Shown here one piece after another: positions 45,001-53,086 of a stretch of DNA of 64,000 nt; position 1 is the stretch's first letter, and the number at the start of each line of letters is the position of its first letter. Origin of the DNA: Bilabrum cf. latius. Its lineage: Eukaryota > Bigyra: Bicosoecida > Bigyra > Bicosoecida. The stretch spans positions 2,046,001 through 2,110,000 of the forward strand of contig OZ237735.1 of assembly GCA_965178125.1 (NCBI GenBank), written 5' to 3'. The notes beneath the pieces are model-generated. The model saw only the letters and a list, made by a program, of their open reading frames with translations, ran no database searches and had not been told where the DNA came from. A program made the position numbers and the translations under genes.

Positions 45001-48000
45001 GCAGGCTGCTGCCTGCGAGGTTCCTGGCGATCACACGGAAGCGCAGGGGCTCGCCGTTCCTGACCATGGGGGCGGAAACCACAGCCGACCTAGTCCATGG
45101 CTGGTCGCTGCCATCGAAAGCAGTGCGCCACCCATCGTCGCCAGGGGAGCCAGACCCCTCCTCGGGGCCCTCCTCTACCTGAAGCTCGTAGCCAGTCACA
45201 TCAGCACCTCCGTCGTCCTCTGGTGCACTCCAGCGCACGTGAATCGAGTCAGCCGTGGTGGCAACCAGCTCTGGTGCTGGCGGGGCCTTGGGTGCGTCGG
45301 GGCTGGGCATGGCGCTGGCAGGGTACGGCACAGCCCTGGGACCGAATCCCTCAGCAACAGATCTGGCCGATACCACGACGTGGTAGGTGCGCTGCGGGCT
45401 CAGTCCGTCGATCAGAAGTGAGTACGGCAGAGGCGCCGACAGATCAGTGAAGTCCACGGTGCCGTAGAAGGCATCCCCGTCAGAACCCACACCGGCCTGG
45501 ATGCGGGAGACGTTGGCAGTCACATTCGCGTCGGCCTCCAGGGGGAGTCCAGCCAGTGTAGCGGCGGTGTCGTTCCACGTCCCGGCGGAAGATCCACCGG
45601 CGATGCCAACCAGGGCCATCACACGGAGCCTGTCGATGAATCCGTGAGCGCAATCGTCCTGCGCGCCCATCTCAAGCGTGGTGGACGCGGGAGTGCGCTG
45701 GCATCCATCGAAGGTCACACGCCACAACACAGTCCCCTCGACAGGCACCCCGATCGAAGTCGTGGCGGCAGGGGTGGCATCGGCCTGCCCATCCCCATCG
45801 TAGTCCAGTCCCACGCTCACAGACCTAGTTACAGACACACCGCCGACGCCGAGGGGTCCCTCGAGAGCTGCCTCCACCTCCTGGGCAGTGGCAAACACCG
45901 AGAGCTGCTCGGTGGAACTGGTCGGAGACGCAGTAAGCAGGCCGAAAGACCCGCCGAGAGCCTCGGATGGGGCCACCAGGGCATGTGCCGTCACCTGGGC
46001 GTCCACACCAGTCAGAGACTGCGCCGAGTCAACCCCAGTGGCGAGAGGCACGATCGTAGGGAAGGCCGGGGCATCGATGGCCGATCCCTGCGGAAAGGCT
46101 CCTGGGTTGGACAAGAAGGTAACCGACCACGCATACCCGCCCTCGCTGTCGGGGCTTGACCGAGTCACGGCCACATCGCCAATGCTGGGGAGCGCCTCAA
46201 GTGCGGCCTCCAGCTCCTGGGGCTGGGCATCATGCGGAATCTCCGCGGAGACATGACCGGCAAAGGACAGGCGGAAGGTCCCGCCCACCTCGTTTCCTGC
46301 CCTGGATCCGGCGGAGAGCACAGTGGCGGCACTGACACAAAGCTGCACGTCCTCCTCGGTCAGCCCTCGCGCCGCAAGGTACTCGGCAGGGTTGCTGGGG
46401 CCGCCCGCAGCGAAAAACTCCTCCTCAACGCCGTCCTGGCACACGATGATCCGCGAGTTGTTTCCCAACAGGGCATCATCCACGCCCTGGATCGCCGGTA
46501 GGTCCCCACCCAGGCCATCGAAAGACACCAGCAGCGCCACGCCGCCCACGCTGTCGATGTTGCCTTGGTCAGTGGTCACGGCTACCGCGGAGGCACTGCC
46601 GATCGAGTCGAGCGACTCCAGGGCAGTCTCCACGTTGCCCACGGTAGATGCGGTGATGGAGATGGCCTCCGTCACCTCTCCGCGGAAAGACAGACGGAAC
46701 TGCCCCTGGAGCGGCGCACCACCGGGCACAGAGGTTACCACGCTCATGAAGCGAGTGCCATCGAGCGCACGGTTGTCGAAGGTGACCTCGGGCACATCGC
46801 CGGCGTAGCCCTGCACGCCGAGGACCGCGAAGGTCAGGGTCATCACCTGCGGTGTTGCAGTGGGGGAGCAGGCACCCGAGGCCCCAGAAGAGAAGGCCAC
46901 GGTCACGCCGCTGACAGAGTCAAGAGCCAGCAGGGCCTGCTCCACGGCAGAGGCTGCGGCGTTCCAGGCGATGTCGCCGGTGCTCTCTCCGTCCACAGCG
47001 AGGCGGAACGTGCCGCCGTTTGCGGCACAGCGCACCTCCTGCTCCTCCTGCACGCTGGCACCGCTGCCATCGCCCGTGATCAGCACAATCTGCCTCTCCC
47101 GCGAGGATGACGAAGCCGAAGTGATCACTTGTTGGCGAGCCACCTGCACCGGCGCAGTCACCTCAATCTCCTGCACCTCTGGCGTGAAGCCGGTGCCAGC
47201 GGCCATCCACTCCACCTTGTACGAGGCGATTCCGGAGCCGCCATCGCTTGCGGGAGGGTTGAAAGACAGACCAAGGGCTCGGCCGGAAGTACCAGCGACT
47301 CCGCTGACGCTGCTGGAGGCAGGCGATGCATCCAGCCTGACGTCGACAGGTGCCGACGGTGCCTGGGGCATCGGGGTGACCAGGCGTGGGAACCCGTAGG
47401 CGGGCTACGACTCACCTGCAGCGCTGAGTGCAATCACCCGCACAGCGTACGGCACGCCCTGGTCGAGCGCCGTGATGAAGCGAGCAAACGCAGCCGAGGC
47501 ACCGGTGGACATGGGAGACGCGTCTCCGGTGTTGCCAGCGGCCTGGTGCATGGAGCCCAGGGGAAGGCCACCAGGCCCTGAGGCAAATGACGGCTCAGCA
47601 CCCTTGATGGCTTCAGACACGGCCACCACCGCCACGGTGGCGTTCAGGGATCGCGCGTCTCCCTGCATGAGGGGCACGTCGCCCACAAGGTCGGAGAAGG
47701 TCACGCTCCAGGTGTACCCAAAGTTGGCGTCTTGGCTGCTGCGCTCGACCTCCACGCTGCCAACGCCGGACAGGAGCTCGATGGCGTCGCGCACCTCGGC
47801 GGCAGTGGCATCTTGAGGCAAGAAGCCAGTGCGCTGCCCGGCGAGGGAGAGGGCGAAGCGGCCGCCGGGCTGAAGCGGGCGCGCGGTCCCGTCCTGCATA
47901 CCCACCAGGGTCAGTGTGGCCGAAACGGGCACAATGGCAGGCTCGGGCAGGTTGCCTGCGAATCCCGCATACGTGATGTTGATGGCGCACCCTTCGGTCG

Positions 48001-49762
48001 CGGGCTCACGGGCGCTGTCACCGGAGACGCTCACGCCGGTGCCGACGTGCTCGGCAATCAGGGCCAGCTCGTCCTGGAGCTCGGCTGCGATCTCACCGCA
48101 AGTGGTTGCGTTGGCAAGGGTTACGTTGCCGGTGGCCACCGACATACCGGTGGTGCGAAGCCCGGAGAAGACGAATGAGAAGGCACCTGCCGGTGCTCCC
48201 GCCGAGATGTCAAGGCGGTGCACCTCAGCGTACGTGCCGCTGCTGACCTTGGCGGCCTCAATGGAGGCACCCTCAATACCCTCGCCCAGGCGGAGCTCGA
48301 CAGCGGAGCTGTTTGCGTCAATCAGCTGGAAGGGACCCTGCTTCTCGGTGAATGAGAGGGTCCAGGTGTACCCGCCCGCCGGCCGGCGGTCGGAGCGCGC
48401 GACATGCACGTGACCCACAACGTCAGATGCCTGGGCATGCAGGGCGGCCTGCATCTCCGCGGCAGTCGCGTTGAGGGAGACGTTCGCCACGCGGGCAGTC
48501 ATCCCGTCAGCGTCCGTAACGTTGAAGCTGAACATGCCGACCAGCTCGTTGCCCTGGATGGAGGACCCCGCGACGTTGCAAGGGTCCCCACCCCTGGTGC
48601 CTGTAAAGGCGGCCGGTAGCAGGGTCGAGTTGGTCGTCTCGCCGTCAGCGCAGACAACGATGGCCGCACCAGTCCCAGACAGCTGTGCGCTGCTGGCAGT
48701 GAGGGTCGGCACGTCACCGTCATGCATCTGCGTGTCGACAAACGTCACGTACCACGAGTACGCACCCTCAGCAGTGGCCGCGTCGGAGCCAGTGAAGGGG
48801 GCCCTCGACACCTCAACGTCACCAACGCCCTGCAGCGCCTGGAGGGCGGACTCCACGTCTGCCTCGCTGGCATCAAAGTCCAGCGCGGTGGTGGTCTCTC
48901 CCTCGAAGCCCAGCGTGAAAGACCCGCCCAGCTGGTTGCCGTGCTGCGTGGTGTCGATGTCCACGCTGGCACCTGCACCGGTGAGGCCACTCCTCACCAC
49001 ACGGAGCTGAGGCTGGTCCGCTGCTGGCTCGTGGAACGTCACGGACCACTCGTAGCCGCCCTGCAAGTCGGGCCCGGTCCTCGTCACAGTGACGTCATCC
49101 ACGTTGAGGAGTGCCTCAATGGAGCTCTCGAACGACGCAAGGCTACCTGCTGCTGCCGCGTCGTGGGCGATGTCGGCGGTCACGTAGCCATCGAAAGAAA
49201 GCGCAAAGCTGCCGCCGAGCGTCTCTCCAGCGAGTGCAGTGGTGGTGACAGTCTGCACCTCCGGCACCCTGCTGGCAGCAGTGTGAACGGACTGAACCTC
49301 GTCCACATCGTCTGCGCTCGTTGTCAGCGTCTGCACCTCGGTGGCACCCACGGTAGGTCGCACGTGAATGCGCTGCACCTCCTCAACGCCCTAATTGGTG
49401 TCCCATTCCACGCGATAGGAAGACACGGGGCTGCCTCCGTCGTCCGAGGGGGTCCCGACTTCCACACGGACCGCACTGCCAGAGACAGCGTTCACGCTGA
49501 CAAAGCTGGGCGAGCTAGGCGGCTCAATCGCGCCGGTCAGCCCCCCAGGGGACGTAGATGAGTTTGATCCTCCGTACAAGGCTCCTTCGCATCCGAAACT
49601 GCCACACACTACTGCGCTGGGCGATGCTGCGAAGATGCCGGGCACGGCAGCGCCACCCTCCAGGATGGACTGCCCTAGCGCACCGACAGCAAGGCCTGCG
49701 AAAAGCTTGGAATGCGATAAATCGTAACCCTTATGGATTGTGGGCAACTGAGGCGCATGCAA
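1..49762 (-). CDS. Giant FN3 / PA14 / filamin multi-repeat protein, single open frame, 3' end beyond left edge
   Basis: One frame stays open from the left edge to about 49.76 kb (about 16,590 codons) if TAG is read as an amino acid. It holds 41 in-frame TAG, no TAA or TGA, no frame change and no visible intron. The product contains about 30 fibronectin III domains (recurring YRVEWDT or YVVQWDT strands and YVRVAA-type ends). It also has roughly 65-70 copies of a beta-rich unit of about 90 residues (GTFRLSF ... DASAxEVxxALExL ... VxVTR ... GYxWxVTF ... GDxPxL), three PA14 domains and filamin-like repeats. N-x-S/T sequons are abundant. This suggests a huge extracellular structural or adhesive protein; the function is inferred from domain types only. 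The C terminus is outside the window. The 5' end is unresolved: the frame closes at TGA 49796-49798 with no ATG after it, so a short upstream exon is likely. Confidence 0.9.
3465..3600 (-). repeat. EVQ ladder, C-terminal copy
   Basis: Three short copies (DEVQVITTAAT, DEIQRITSTAD, PEQQTITLGV) follow TAG 3596 and lead into a beta-unit (LNGTFALEL). Same design as the ladders near 9 kb and 49.3 kb. Confidence 0.65.
5500..8720 (-). other. Beta-units carrying a CxxC pair
   Basis: In this stretch several units have a C-x2-C motif where most copies have a short polar strand: GCTACE (about 5.51 kb), GCLSCA (6.26 kb), ACSVCE (6.36 kb), NCSICD (7.49 kb), SCELCE (8.56 kb) and DCSMC (8.70 kb). They probably form local disulfides in an oxidising environment, supporting secretion. 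The clustering suggests local duplication within the gene. Confidence 0.7.
8985..9345 (-). repeat. EVQ ladder: tandem short peptide repeat in the giant gene
   Basis: A run of degenerate repeats of roughly 13-14 residues built on E-V-Q-T/R-V/I followed by a Thr/Ser/Ala-rich strand: EVQTVTADVEV, EVQTVATWADD, NEVQRVATTATD, PEVQTIVTSAQ, NEIQRISIAG. Single EVQRI copies also begin many beta-units, so the ladder looks like an amplified lead strand. Confidence 0.75.
31500..31891 (-). other. PA14 domain (third), interrupted by TAG
   Basis: Starts GGLQGSYYNNRFFFG and carries ISFSWPTF, VSARWTGWLKVP, FTFEATVNDAARLVVDG and VPITLEW. The in-frame TAG at 31556 follows directly, and the domain's last strand (EATGAAQVELKYTS) continues after it. 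Stopping at TAG would remove that strand, so this is good evidence that translation proceeds. Confidence 0.85.
34130..39930 (-). other. Central block of filamin-type Ig repeats with interspersed beta-units
   Basis: This block has phrases typical of filamin repeats instead of the W-x-VTF unit: FYLQLRDAQGNNRTDD, STMTLQARDSSGNQITVGG, FLVYARDGSGNLRV, FTVQLADQFENELDG, FTVQMNDASGNRRF and FTVILRDQYGND. Partner strands include GLFRARYTPTSAGTFSVSV, GTYDIRYTPVIAGEYTVSV and GVYTITYDAGVKGTY. A few ordinary beta-units sit at 37301-37950. Filamin-type repeats outside actin-binding proteins occur in extracellular multi-domain proteins of protists. Boundaries are approximate. Confidence 0.72.
35555..36146 (-). 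other. PA14 domain (second), longer than usual
   Basis: Starts GGLLATYYAADD and contains EEWSARWSGSIFG, YVLRSVSDGGVRVRVN and an IEVEYRHGSGAAAIALQW end. Compared with the other two copies it has an insertion after the start that includes a Cys pair (LPHCPSP ... VDTCDST) before the DFNW strand. Confidence 0.8.
39966..40370 (-). other. PA14 domain (first in protein order)
   Basis: Begins GGLTGAYYDSQWF and continues through VSIRWTGKLLVP, FTFFVSAIGGGVRVWIN and a VEYRHSTGPAAIKLEW end. That is the standard PA14 order: GLxxxYY start, the WxG strand, FxxxxxxGxRxxI and the final xxxLxW. PA14 is a beta-barrel domain often linked to carbohydrate binding. Confidence 0.85.
40400..49390 (-). other. N-terminal block of mixed FN3 and beta-unit repeats
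   Basis: Amino-terminal third of the giant protein. FN3 strands such as YKVEWMAAG, YELQVEEG and YSVRVSLS alternate with beta-units carrying the W-x-VTF core (GYEWSVTF, AYSWYVTF, GYAWSVTF, FEWSVTF). The units share the order GTFxLxF, DASAxEVxxALE, VxVTR, WxVTF, GDxPxL, and each is close to 90 residues. The fold assignment for the unit is inferred from the strand pattern; FN3 is clear. Confidence 0.75.
49255..49390 (-). repeat. EVQ ladder, N-terminal copy
   Basis: Near the amino end, just after TAG 49391, the same short repeat appears as EEVQRIHVRP, TEVQTLTTSADDV, DEVQSVHTAAS and PEVQTVTTTALAG, then runs into a normal beta-unit (LGGSFALSF). Confidence 0.75.
49391..49762 (-). other. N-terminal segment of the giant protein: hydrophobic stretch then first FN3
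   Basis: The first readable residues include a moderately hydrophobic run (KLFAGLAVGALGQSILEG) that could be the end of a signal peptide. A Gly/Ser-rich linker with two cysteines follows, then an FN3 domain ending in SSYRVEWDTN before TAG 49391. There is no ATG in this exon. A plausible splice acceptor (pyrimidine-rich, ending CCTCAG) lies at 49748-49750, which would start the exon at 49747. I could not identify a matching first exon. Confidence 0.5.
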
Positions 49763-49796
49763 ATGAGGGGGCAGCCGCTCAGACTAGCCAGGAATT

Positions 49797-50731
49797 CAAG
49801 ATCATCTTCGACGCTGACGATACAAAGAGTAGGGAGCGCAGGCAAGGTCAGCCACGCGCCATCGCCTGGAAAGCAAGCAAAATTGCACAAGTGATATATT
49901 CACTGGACGATGCCGAGGTATTACGGCTTCAAACGAACCTCTTGGGCTCAACGGTCAGCACGACTACCCTCACATGCAAAGGCTTGCACCGCTGGCGACA
50001 TCCTCATTATGAAAGAAGCTATCAGTGCTCTGACTGGCAAGGCACCGATTCAAGACGAGGTCTGAAGCAACTGAGTGGCCGCAACGAGTTGTTGCAGCCG
50101 TGCTCCAGGCGTAGTCGTCGGAACGGCCTCGCTGCAGTCGTCGCGCGAGCTCTCTTCCGGAGAGTGACCCTTCTGCGCACGAAAAGTAGGCGAAATAGAA
50201 TGCTAACGCAGCAAGTACGCCTATGCGGGCGAGCTAGCTCTGCACGGCAGATCCGATGCAAGCATCGGCTTGGGGTACGCCCCAGGTTGAAATCTTCAGA
50301 GCCCAGAGCGACCCACTACGGCACTTACGAAGTCGATCGATCCCGCGTTTGGGTCTAACGGATAGAAACCAAGACTAAACTAGGCCTTGGTACGATTGAT
50401 ATTCCTGTGCGCGATTCCCTTTCGGGTTTAAGCGCCAATTGCAATGCTGGAGGCCGTGCGTTGAAAGCTCGGCAACCGGTTCCGGTTTCCAGCAGGAAAG
50501 CGATGCGGTCGCAAGAAATGGTCGCAGCAGCTAGTCTACGCACCTTTCATGTTGTCGAGCACGTGCCAAGCTTCTGAGGACTAAAGTATGCTATGCAACA
50601 CACTTTGCAATTTTCTGTATGGCGCGACTGAAGGCTTGAAGTTCCGCCGAACGTAATGCCAACTTGAAAGAGCAAGCTCCGGTAGTTTTAAATAAAAGCA
50701 CAACAAATGAGCGATCCAGCGAGAGCCAAAT
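49797..50731. other. Intergenic region upstream of the giant gene
   Basis: Lies between the stop of the minus-strand 50732-52954 gene and the first readable exon of the giant gene. It should hold the 3' UTR of the former and the promoter, and probably a short 5' exon, of the latter. On the minus strand a pyrimidine-rich TTTTGCTTGCTTTCCAG near 49866 resembles a splice acceptor, but two TGA codons lie between it and the giant frame. The plus strand is open for about 200 Arg-rich codons ending in TAA at 50356. I see no convincing gene. Confidence 0.4.
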
Positions 50732-51668
50732 TCATCTCCTCGGCAGAAATGGATTTCGGGCTGCCAGCATCGAAGGAGAGGCGAAGCGGGCATCGTACTC
50801 GCTCAGGGCTGCGCGCTTCGACTTCGGTGGGAACCGCCGATTGACCTGAACCGGCGATCGGCTTCGCTCAGCCGGGTGCCGCGAGGACGGGCGCTTTCCA
50901 GCTGCATGCTGCCCGCCATAGCGATTAGGCACCGATGGAGGAGGAATTCCCTCGCGATCCGTGTCGAAGGGTGCCACGATCACCACATCTCGAAGGCGCT
51001 GCTGCTCCTCGAGTGAGACAGGCCTGCGGTCGTACGGCGCGGGGTCCACGCTCAGCGGAGGATCTTGGCCGTCGAGCAGGTATGAAGTGGCCGTCCTACG
51101 CCAGAGCTTCGCTTCCATGCTGCCCGGCGGGGGCGGCGCGGCTGCCTGCGGCGTGGGGGGGCGGCCGACCGCAAACGGAGGCAGCGCGCCCGCTCCGTGC
51201 CCGCGCCGAGCAACTGCTTGGCTTGGGTGAGCATCAGTGGCGCCCTCGTCCTCTCCGTGCTCGGGGCACCCGAAGTACCGCGCCCTCAGTGCCACCGCCC
51301 GCGCCTCTAGAGCCTCGAGGGCAGCCTGCTTCTGCTCCCGCTCCTGCTCTCGGCGTCTGCTTGCCACCGCCTCGACCTCTTCCGCCGAATCCGGGCGCAT
51401 TGCAGAGTCGTAGCATTGCTCCGGCTCTGTAGTAGCGGGTCCACTCTGCAGCTCGACGGCCGCGCCACCTCCCTCCACCTCCTCGAAGCTGCCATCGGCT
51501 TGCAGGGGCTGCCTGGTGGGCCGCTTGCCGTGGTCCGATCCCGCGGACCCCTGATCCGATCCCTCTCGCGAGAGAGCCACGGGGACAGAGATGTCACCAT
51601 CGTCCCCGGGTAGGGGTCCCATTGCCTCGTGCTGACGAGCGGCCTCGCTGACCCTCCCGTCGCTGCTC

Positions 51669-51712
<44 letters not shown>

Positions 51713-52954
51713 GGATTGACGCGTCTGGCCCTGTGGCGGCGCCAGCTGATGGCCTTTGCGCCCAGTGGCCCGCTTTCCACTGCGGTGTTTGTCTTCACCC
51801 CGCCCCGCCTTCGCCTCTGCAGCAGCCATGGCTGCGATTTGGTGGGCCTTCCTGAGTTCGGCTCGCTGCGTGGGCGTCATGCTAGGCCTGGGCCTTGCCC
51901 CTTGCCTTGCTTTTGCCAGGGGTCCTGAAGCAGCACCGGCCCGGGAGGCGCGAGTGCGGCGGCCGCTCGCCACGGCAGCAGCGCGCGCGGCAGCTGGCGG
52001 TCTGCGGCTTCGGCTGGCAATGCCCTTCCCACCTGACCCGGCACCCGCCGCCCGCGACTTGCGCATGGCACGCCTCGCGCGCCCAGCGGCAGAAGAGGCA
52101 AAGAGGGCGCTCGGGCGGCCCCCGCGCTGAGGACCGCTCCCGATTCCGCGCTTGCCGCTGCCGCCGCCGCTCCCCCTTGCTGTGCTCTCTGGCCCCTCAC
52201 CCACTTGGCCGCCTGCCTCGGCATCGGCGCCAACGTGCTCGCTGATTTCGCTGCTTTCCGGCACATCATCACGGCTGGATGGACGGGCATGAATAGGGGA
52301 GCCTTTAATTCTACTAGCCGCCCCATCGGATCGATACCTCTCGTCGTACTCTGTGACAGCACCCTCACCGCTGGGCTCGTGCCACAGCGCGATAGGCCCG
52401 GCAGCAAAATCGCCGACAGGCCGTTCTTGCTGACTGCGCAATCTATGCTGCGTACCAACCTTGCCCTTAGCATGCAGAAGTGCTTGCTCCCTCGCCTCAA
52501 GAGCGCTGTCTTCCCTAGCTCTCCGCTCGGCAGCCCGCTTTACCAGGCTCTCCCGCTGGCGGCCCTTGAAGCTGCCCTCTGCCTCCGTCTACCATGGATT
52601 TTTCGCTGTATATGGGTCTTCATTGCTCTTATCTGCATTATCTTTGGAATTGGCCCGCGAAGAAGGCGCCATAGGGCGACTTCGAGCGTACTTTAGCCTA
52701 GTCTCCGAGTAGTAGTGCTTGGGGTTGTGCAGCTCGCTCTCCTCGGCTATCAGGCCTCCAATGGTGCTTCCATGACCCTTTTCACGAAATCCTTTGGCTC
52801 TTTTCATCGTATCAACGCTTGATTGGATCCATGGATCGTCCATCTTCGGCTTTGGCTTTGTATTTTTAAACGGGTTCGGGTAAAACTCAGATTTTACTGC
52901 AGATATCATCACGCTACTCCGGAATTGAGCCGTTCGGCAACCGATGGATTGCAT
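50732..52954 (-). CDS. Disordered Ser/Arg/Ala-rich protein with SEYD-type motifs (740 aa, one TAG)
   Basis: ATG at 52952-52954, stop TGA at 50732-50734, one in-frame TAG at 52589 (residue 122). The frame continues through it into a charged, helix-prone stretch (KRAAERRAREDSALEAREQALL). The rest is low-complexity Arg/Ala/Gly/Ser sequence, a 12-Ser run near residues 415-428, and another helical segment (RRREQEREQKQAALEALEAR). Two related motifs, TEYDERYRS (about residue 200) and SEYDARFASPS (near the C terminus), loosely resemble the S/T-E-Y-xxx-F repeats of MDM1-type microtubule-binding proteins; I regard that as a hint only. An N-terminal stretch (HNPKHYYSETRLKYARSRP) looks ordered. No enzyme motif is seen. 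It is transcribed in the same direction as the giant gene and divergently from the LRR gene. Confidence 0.75.
51672..51710. repeat. (CTG)13 trinucleotide microsatellite inside a coding region
   Basis: Thirteen perfect CTG units on the plus strand. On the minus-strand gene they are read as AGC (Ser) codons, giving most of a poly-Ser run. A candidate length-variable site. Confidence 0.9.
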
Positions 52955-53086
52955 CGCCTAGCAATGGATTCTTGTTCGTTTCCCGACTTTTCAGCCGGCC
53001 GATAGTATGCTGGCAGTGCTTCGCTCTCGTCTTATGTTGCTAGCAAACTCGGTGCGATCGAAAGGCAGCGCTAGCAGCTAGACGGC
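52955..53086. promoter_or_regulatory. Short divergent promoter between the SEYD and LRR genes
   Basis: Only about 130 bases separate the ATG codons of two genes pointing away from each other (52954 minus, 53087 plus). Both 5' UTRs and both promoters must fit here or overlap the genes. No TATA box or other element could be recognised with confidence. Confidence 0.55.

Larger units (their letters stand above)
146..49393 (-). other. 41 in-frame TAG codons in the giant gene, read as Gln
   Basis: Lower coordinates of the 41 TAG triplets (minus strand): 146, 386, 953, 1544, 3596, 6533, 7922, 8006, 10853, 11363, 14000, 14708, 14900, 15188, 16685, 17561, 17618, 19112, 21269, 22331, 24956, 25115, 25826, 26744, 27026, 29345, 29702, 30101, 31556, 33608, 34067, 37301, 37652, 37958, 39332, 41699, 41834, 44384, 44729, 47405, 49391. 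All are in the same frame. Informative sites are 11363 (PEV*RITV against PEVQRIT elsewhere), 3596 (AP*NVQ against SPQNVQ and SPQNVE), 14708 (EQG*TYYATV against TAGQAYYVRV) and 41699 (GDV*VTR against VQVTR). Two FN3 copies (386 and 24956) carry TAG at the same place, just before KYRVEW. Confidence 0.93.

Noticed and set aside
1-49762. The giant locus as a decayed pseudogene or as about 40 separate small genes
   Set aside because: A dead gene would collect TGA, TAA and frameshifts as well as TAG; none is seen. Repeats run straight through the TAG sites, and the segments between lack their own ATG starts and promoters.
1-49762. Introns removing the TAG codons
   Set aside because: Frame and repeat pattern are kept on both sides immediately next to TAG, with no GT...AG pairs flanking it and no loss of domain sequence.
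49558-50358. Plus-strand frame of 266 codons ending in TAA at 50356
   Set aside because: Its first third is antisense to the giant gene, the rest is extremely Arg-rich with no recognisable motif. If transcripts proved it real, it would show TAA acting as a stop.
50732-52954. Calling the SEYD protein an MDM1 homologue
   Set aside because: Only two loose motif copies are present and the rest is low complexity, so the resemblance could be chance.
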